A stretch of DNA of 64,000 bases from Charina bottae (lineage: Eukaryota; Chordata; Lepidosauria; Squamata; Charinaidae), in the NCBI GenBank assembly GCA_023362775.1, contig JALMGJ010000029.1, positions 4,964,268-5,028,267 on the forward strand. The letters run 5' to 3'. Position 1 is the first letter of the stretch; the number at the start of each line of letters is the position of its first letter. The notes beneath the pieces are model-generated. The model made no database searches, had not been told where the DNA came from, and saw only the letters and a list, made by a program, of their open reading frames with translations. This document shows, piece after piece, positions 60,326-64,000 of the stretch. A program made the translations under genes and the position numbers.

Positions 60326-60327
60326 GG
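58556..60327 (+). mobile_element. L2-clade LINE, 5'-truncated
   Basis: Pol from within the RT N-terminal region to the end, 3'UTR with 'gaaccgcccagagtcccca', and a tail of about ten AATA units. The left boundary lies near the end of the unrelated TIR-element sequence. Confidence 0.88.
58562..60142 (+). pseudogene. L2 reverse transcriptase, one in-frame stop
   Basis: The open frame 58562-60037 (491 codons, no native start) contains the RT motifs in order: FRPVSHLPFLGKVIEK, FQSGFRLGYGTETALVALMD, motif A LLDLSAAFDTIDHGIL, motif B GVPQGLVLSPPLFNIY, motif C YADD (residues 233-236), and NNRLQLNPGKTEWL. After RT come the L2 C-terminal segments PVRNLGVLLDSHLLLEEQ and INYCNALYMGLPLKSIRKLQ. The stop TGA at 60035-60037 interrupts the frame, which then reads on in phase (FRKDMKTWFCCLAWD) to the family's usual end at 60140-60142. 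The RT core is thus intact except for 5' truncation and one nonsense codon. It is the best-preserved L2 in the window. Confidence 0.9.
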
Positions 60328-60346
60328 ACATATGGTCACTGGACTT

Positions 60347-61389
60347 CAAAGTGGAAGCTGACTGTGAAAACGATGGGCACCATTTTCTCAGGGTCAACAT
60401 GTTTCTTGAAAGTTAGTCCACATTTCAAGCTCAGCAATGGATAGTGTAATGTTTGGAGCAGGACTGTGTGATTTTAGATTACAAGGTACCGTAACTCTTC
60501 AATCATTGGTCATAGTATCTGGGACTTATGCGGTCCCTAACGTCCAGAGGAGTTGCACACCTCTGGATTACAGTATTACCGATCAGCCATCAAATTCACT
60601 GGATGAGTTTGGGCCCATCCTCAGCCTCACAAGATTATTACAAGAATAAATTATGAAAAACATGCCACCTTAATTCCTTGCAGGAAAGGCAAAATACAAA
60701 TAAGCAAACAAAAATTCACCCTCGGCTTCCCACAGAAATGTATAACCCACATTTGTGGACTCTAAATCAGCCTGATTTCTTTCTTGAATCACTGTCTTTG
60801 AGAGTTAGAGTAGTGAAAAAAATATGTCTTCCCATCACCATCTCATGACTAACCTGACATAATACGTATTGTTTATTCTTCCACAAGAACTGCTCCATAA
60901 AATAGTTTAAGCAGACAAGATCTTGTGGACATTAACTTACACAACAGTATTTAATGGCTGCATTCTGCCCTAATTTGGGATTTCTTCGTGTAACTATTTT
61001 TTTTCTGAAATAAGCCACTTTACTTCAATAGCTCTTTAAAAAAAGTTGGCTTAGGGCATATTTTCCATCTTGATCTCTGTCCATTCTCTTCTTTTCAAGA
61101 AGAAATTGAAAAGAGAGTGGGATTAGCTGAACCTCAAGAAAACACATCTTGAGAGTCCATTTCCATGGTAACCTCTCCATTCAGGTAAGAAAGTAAATAG
61201 GAGTCATTGGCCTGCAGCACAGATTCTTCCCAAGTACAACACCCCCCCATAAGCCCCCACCTTCTCTGCCATATATACTAGCTGAGAATTGCGGCTGAAG
61301 TCTTATTTTTGTTTTGTTGTTGTTGTAGTCCTTTGAAGTGTTATTCTATGGCAGATGTAGCCTGGCTTCAAAATATATGCTGGAGTTGT
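60347..61389. other. Intron 3 sequence, nothing recognised
   Basis: No supported feature. Confidence 0.4.
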
Positions 61390-61620
61390 CTTATAATTAT
61401 TACAATCATATCCTGCCTTTATTTTGTACAAATCAAGGTGTGTACATAATGATCTTGCCTCCTATTTTCCTCACCATAACAATCCTGTGAGGTAGGTTGG
61501 GTGGAAACAACAATGACTGGCCCAAAGCCATCCAGATGGCTTTCATACCTAAGGGAGATCTATAACTGTTGGTCTCCCGGTTTCTAGGCTAGTATCTTCA
61601 CATCTACAGCAAACTGGTTC
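61390..61620 (-). mobile_element. tRNA-derived SINE, antisense and degraded
   Basis: 'tcctgtgaggtaggttgggt', 'tgactggcccaaagccatcc' and 'ggtctcccggtttctaggct' give the complement of the same SINE pattern as at 50115-50335. Confidence 0.55.
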
Positions 61621-62463
61621 TTGTTATAATGATACATCTTCTGTCTGACGTAGAAAGTCAAGACCACAGATTAACACAAAGTATTTTATTCTTTTGAGCC
61701 TCCTTCAACCTCAGCTGCAGTGTAGAAAACACTTGTTGTGTCAGAGTGTTTGCACAATAGGTTCACACAACTTGCTGAACCCTAAATCTGGGTTAACAAA
61801 CACAATTCCAGTATTCACAGAACATGAAATTATCTCAATGTGCTGGACCTTTCTGGTCCTTACATTCTATGGTTTTATGACATGAACTAGTTTTTTCCCC
61901 TGCTTCACAGGACATGTTTAGACAGTGGTTGGTTTCCCACAATACCCTGAACCATAAACGACCCAACCCCACTTTAACTTAGCCTAGCCACCAAATTAAG
62001 ATCAATGCTTAGTTTAGTTTTGTGAATCTCATAAACAGTTGAAAAAGTTGTATTTAGCTTAGAAAAGAAAAGGGAGAATGATCATTATGGTCTTCAAACA
62101 ACTGAATGCCATCATGCAGGAGACTGAGAACAGTTGCTCGAGAAGGTAGGACTAGAAACATTGGGTGGAAATTGCAGAGAAGCAGAATTTGGCAAAATAT
62201 GGGGAGAAACTACTGAATGGTTCCAGCTGATTGACAATGGATACTCTTCCTTACCAAGTGGTAGACTCATTCTGTTGGAGGTGCTTAAGCAGAAGCTGGG
62301 TCACTATCAACCAGGAACGATGTGAAGGATTCTTGTACTTTAGATCTTTCTGGACAAGATGTCTCCGGATGACCCTCCACTTCTATGAATAATAAATTCC
62401 TTTCTTTCTTCTCACATTAAACATTTGAGTGAAGCCAGACATCTACGCTTCTGCGAGGAGGCC
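61621..62463. other. Intron 3 sequence, nothing recognised
   Basis: No supported feature. Confidence 0.4.
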
Positions 62464-62471
62464 ATCTACAG

Positions 62472-62705
62472 CAGAGCTTTCGAAACTGTGTGTCGTGACA
62501 CGTTAGTGTGTCGGCTGCAGTGTCTGGGTGTGTCGTGGCTGCTGCTGCCTCCGAGCCCTGCCAGGATTCCGCGCAGGTCCTAGTGCCTGCCTTGTGCCCT
62601 GCTGTAAGAGTTTGTCACAAAATGATGCCCTGCTGTAAGAGTGTGTCGCGAAATTATGCATGTCTAAAAAGTGTGTCACCAGCATGAAAAGTTTGGAAAG
62701 CTCTG
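62472..62705. mobile_element. GC-rich hAT-like element (CAGNGCTTTCCAAA family), copy 4
   Basis: Ends CAGAGCTTTCGAAACTG and GTTTGGAAAGCTCTG. The flanks ATCTACAG/ATAGACAG agree at 6 of 8 bases. The interior has 'gtgtgtcgtgacacg' and a near-duplicate 'tgccctgctgtaagagt' at about 62597 and 62627. Confidence 0.8.
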
Positions 62706-62713
62706 ATAGACAG

Positions 62714-64000
62714 TAATATTAAAAGTTTTGATTAGTCAGTAGTTTACATAACTTTTTTAAAAAGCGTTTAGCTGAGACTGTTCATGGTTTCGTTGGCATA
62801 TGGCAGAATTATTTTCCATCCGACTTATTTCTTAAGCCCCTTGGCACAACACCCCATTTGTAAAGAGCTCTGCCTCCAGTTAATTTTTCAAACTTAGGAA
62901 CTTGCCCAAATGTGACTATGTGAGTTAGTTCAAGGACTGCACAACTCTGGAGTTTTTTTAAAAAAATTGTCCTTGGGATTTTCCTGCACATCTCTCTGAA
63001 AACCATGGGGTATATAACCACCTTATTTGCTTATCTATTTGGCAAAACAATTCTCCTTTGTTGAAGATCATGAAAACAGACAAATGTTACAGTTTCTCAG
63101 TTGAATAGATACATTTCAATATGATGGAAGCTCAACCAAAATCGAGATCAGGCCAGGTTTTTCCAGAATAGCTTGCAAAACAACAAAAATAATGAAAGCC
63201 AGACAATAGCCAGCAAGGAGCTCTTAGGAATAGGCATAAATGCAAGGCCATAAAACAAAGATGGCATGTGGAAGGAATGCTTAATAGTGCCAAGGATCCC
63301 TTGTTAACAATGATGGGGCTGGGGGCTGCTGACAAGCATACTTATTGCATTAGGAAGCAGTGCTTACTGGACGCTGGCTCATTTCAAAAAGTGAAGCAGA
63401 GATGAATCTCATTAAAATTTGGACTGGAGACCACAAGGAAATCCCAGGATGCTAGGTTAGACTGGGAAGCTGAAAAAACATTCTGGAAGAAGGCTACAGC
63501 AAATAGTTCTGTATCCTTGACAAGAAAACTTACCAGAATGTGTTCATGAATTCACCTGGAGTCTAGCTCAATTCACGTTTGGCAATATTCAGGATCCAAA
63601 GTCTCCTGGTTCCTCTGTCTCATATAATTTGGATGTAATTTGAGTTAATGGGAAGAGAAATGAAAAAAAAATCTGCCTTTCGTGCACGTAGTTTTTCCCA
63701 GTTTTCAACTCTCCCCAAAAATGTAAAAAGACCATTCAAAACATAGGGTGTTAAAGAGCATTAAAAGAGCGATAAAGAGTCAAAGAAATATAGCCTACCT
63801 GAAGTGAAAAATCAATCCATTTAGATGCCTCAGTGGAATTTGTGGTTGACTTTCTTTGAAAAATATGATAATTTATTTTGAAATAAAGCTAAAACAGATT
63901 ATCAAAAAAGAAAAGAAGGAACATCATATTGTTTAACTTTTTATTATTATAGAGAAAAAGAAAGGAAAGGAAAGTCACAAAGCAGACATATCTTATGAAC
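62714..64000. other. Intron 3 sequence, nothing recognised
   Basis: No supported feature to the end of the window. Confidence 0.4.

Larger units (their letters stand above)
58356..60346. mobile_element. Terminal-inverted-repeat element hosting an L2 insertion (probable)
   Basis: AAGTCCAGTGACCATAT (58356-58372) and ATATGGTCACTGGACTT (60330-60346) are perfect 17-bp inverted repeats. Non-L2 sequence between the left repeat and about 58555 would be the element's interior. No TSD was found. Confidence 0.55.

Overview
This is a window of vertebrate nuclear DNA, most likely from a squamate reptile (a lizard, possibly a gecko; I cannot name the species). The evidence is the mixture of repeats: tRNA-derived SINEs with a Bov-B-type 3' end (the Sauria SINE family), Bov-B LINE ends, L2 and Rex1 LINEs, an R4/Dong-type LINE, Penelope-like elements and a Ty3/gypsy chromovirus. 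There is one host gene. Two protein-coding exons on the + strand encode the first part of metabotropic glutamate receptor 3 (GRM3). Exon 2 (31164-31770) holds the 5'UTR end, signal peptide and first part of the glutamate-binding lobe. Exon 3 (42454-43309) holds most of the rest of the Venus-flytrap domain. All eight residues known to contact glutamate in mGlu3 are intact. Intron 2 is 10,683 bp, and everything after 43309 is the start of intron 3. Everything before 31164 is probably intron 1, although no upstream exon could be recognised.

The rest is repeat-rich intron. 0-6 kb: two nearly identical Penelope-like (PLE) copies with RT plus GIY-YIG endonuclease, the first joined head-to-head to an inverted fragment, each with a hammerhead-like 3' motif. 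6-9 kb: L2 fragments, one with a nested inverted tail. 9-21 kb: solo LTRs, hAT MITEs, a Sauria SINE, a LINE fragment, a perfect 178-bp direct repeat around a 711-bp insert, and the first copy of a chimeric SINE. 22.1-25.4 kb: a palindromic MITE, then a nest of transposons whose layers can be ordered by target-site duplications (TSDs). 26-36 kb: SINEs, an old L2, a GC-rich hAT-like family, a Rex1 fragment and the second chimeric SINE. 44.6-48.1 kb: a decayed R4-type LINE between two microsatellites, with a tRNA-like 5' end. 49-54 kb: a solo LTR and a gypsy chromovirus remnant carrying a nested SINE and a nested solo LTR. 56.6 kb: a twin-primed SINE. 58.4-60.3 kb: an L2 reverse transcriptase with one in-frame stop, between inverted repeats.

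The most unusual items are: (1) a hAT-like nonautonomous family carrying a 39-bp tandem array in which each unit has an NF-Y CCAAT box and a GC box; (2) a SINE that joins a Sauria-SINE head to an unrelated body with a ZNF143-like motif and an L2-like tail; (3) the tRNA-like head on the R4-type LINE; (4) PLE inverted junctions with hammerhead-like motifs; (5) loss of the usual GRM3 start codon (GTG in its place) next to a short upstream ORF. No prokaryotic features, CRISPR arrays, rRNA or functional tRNA genes were seen.
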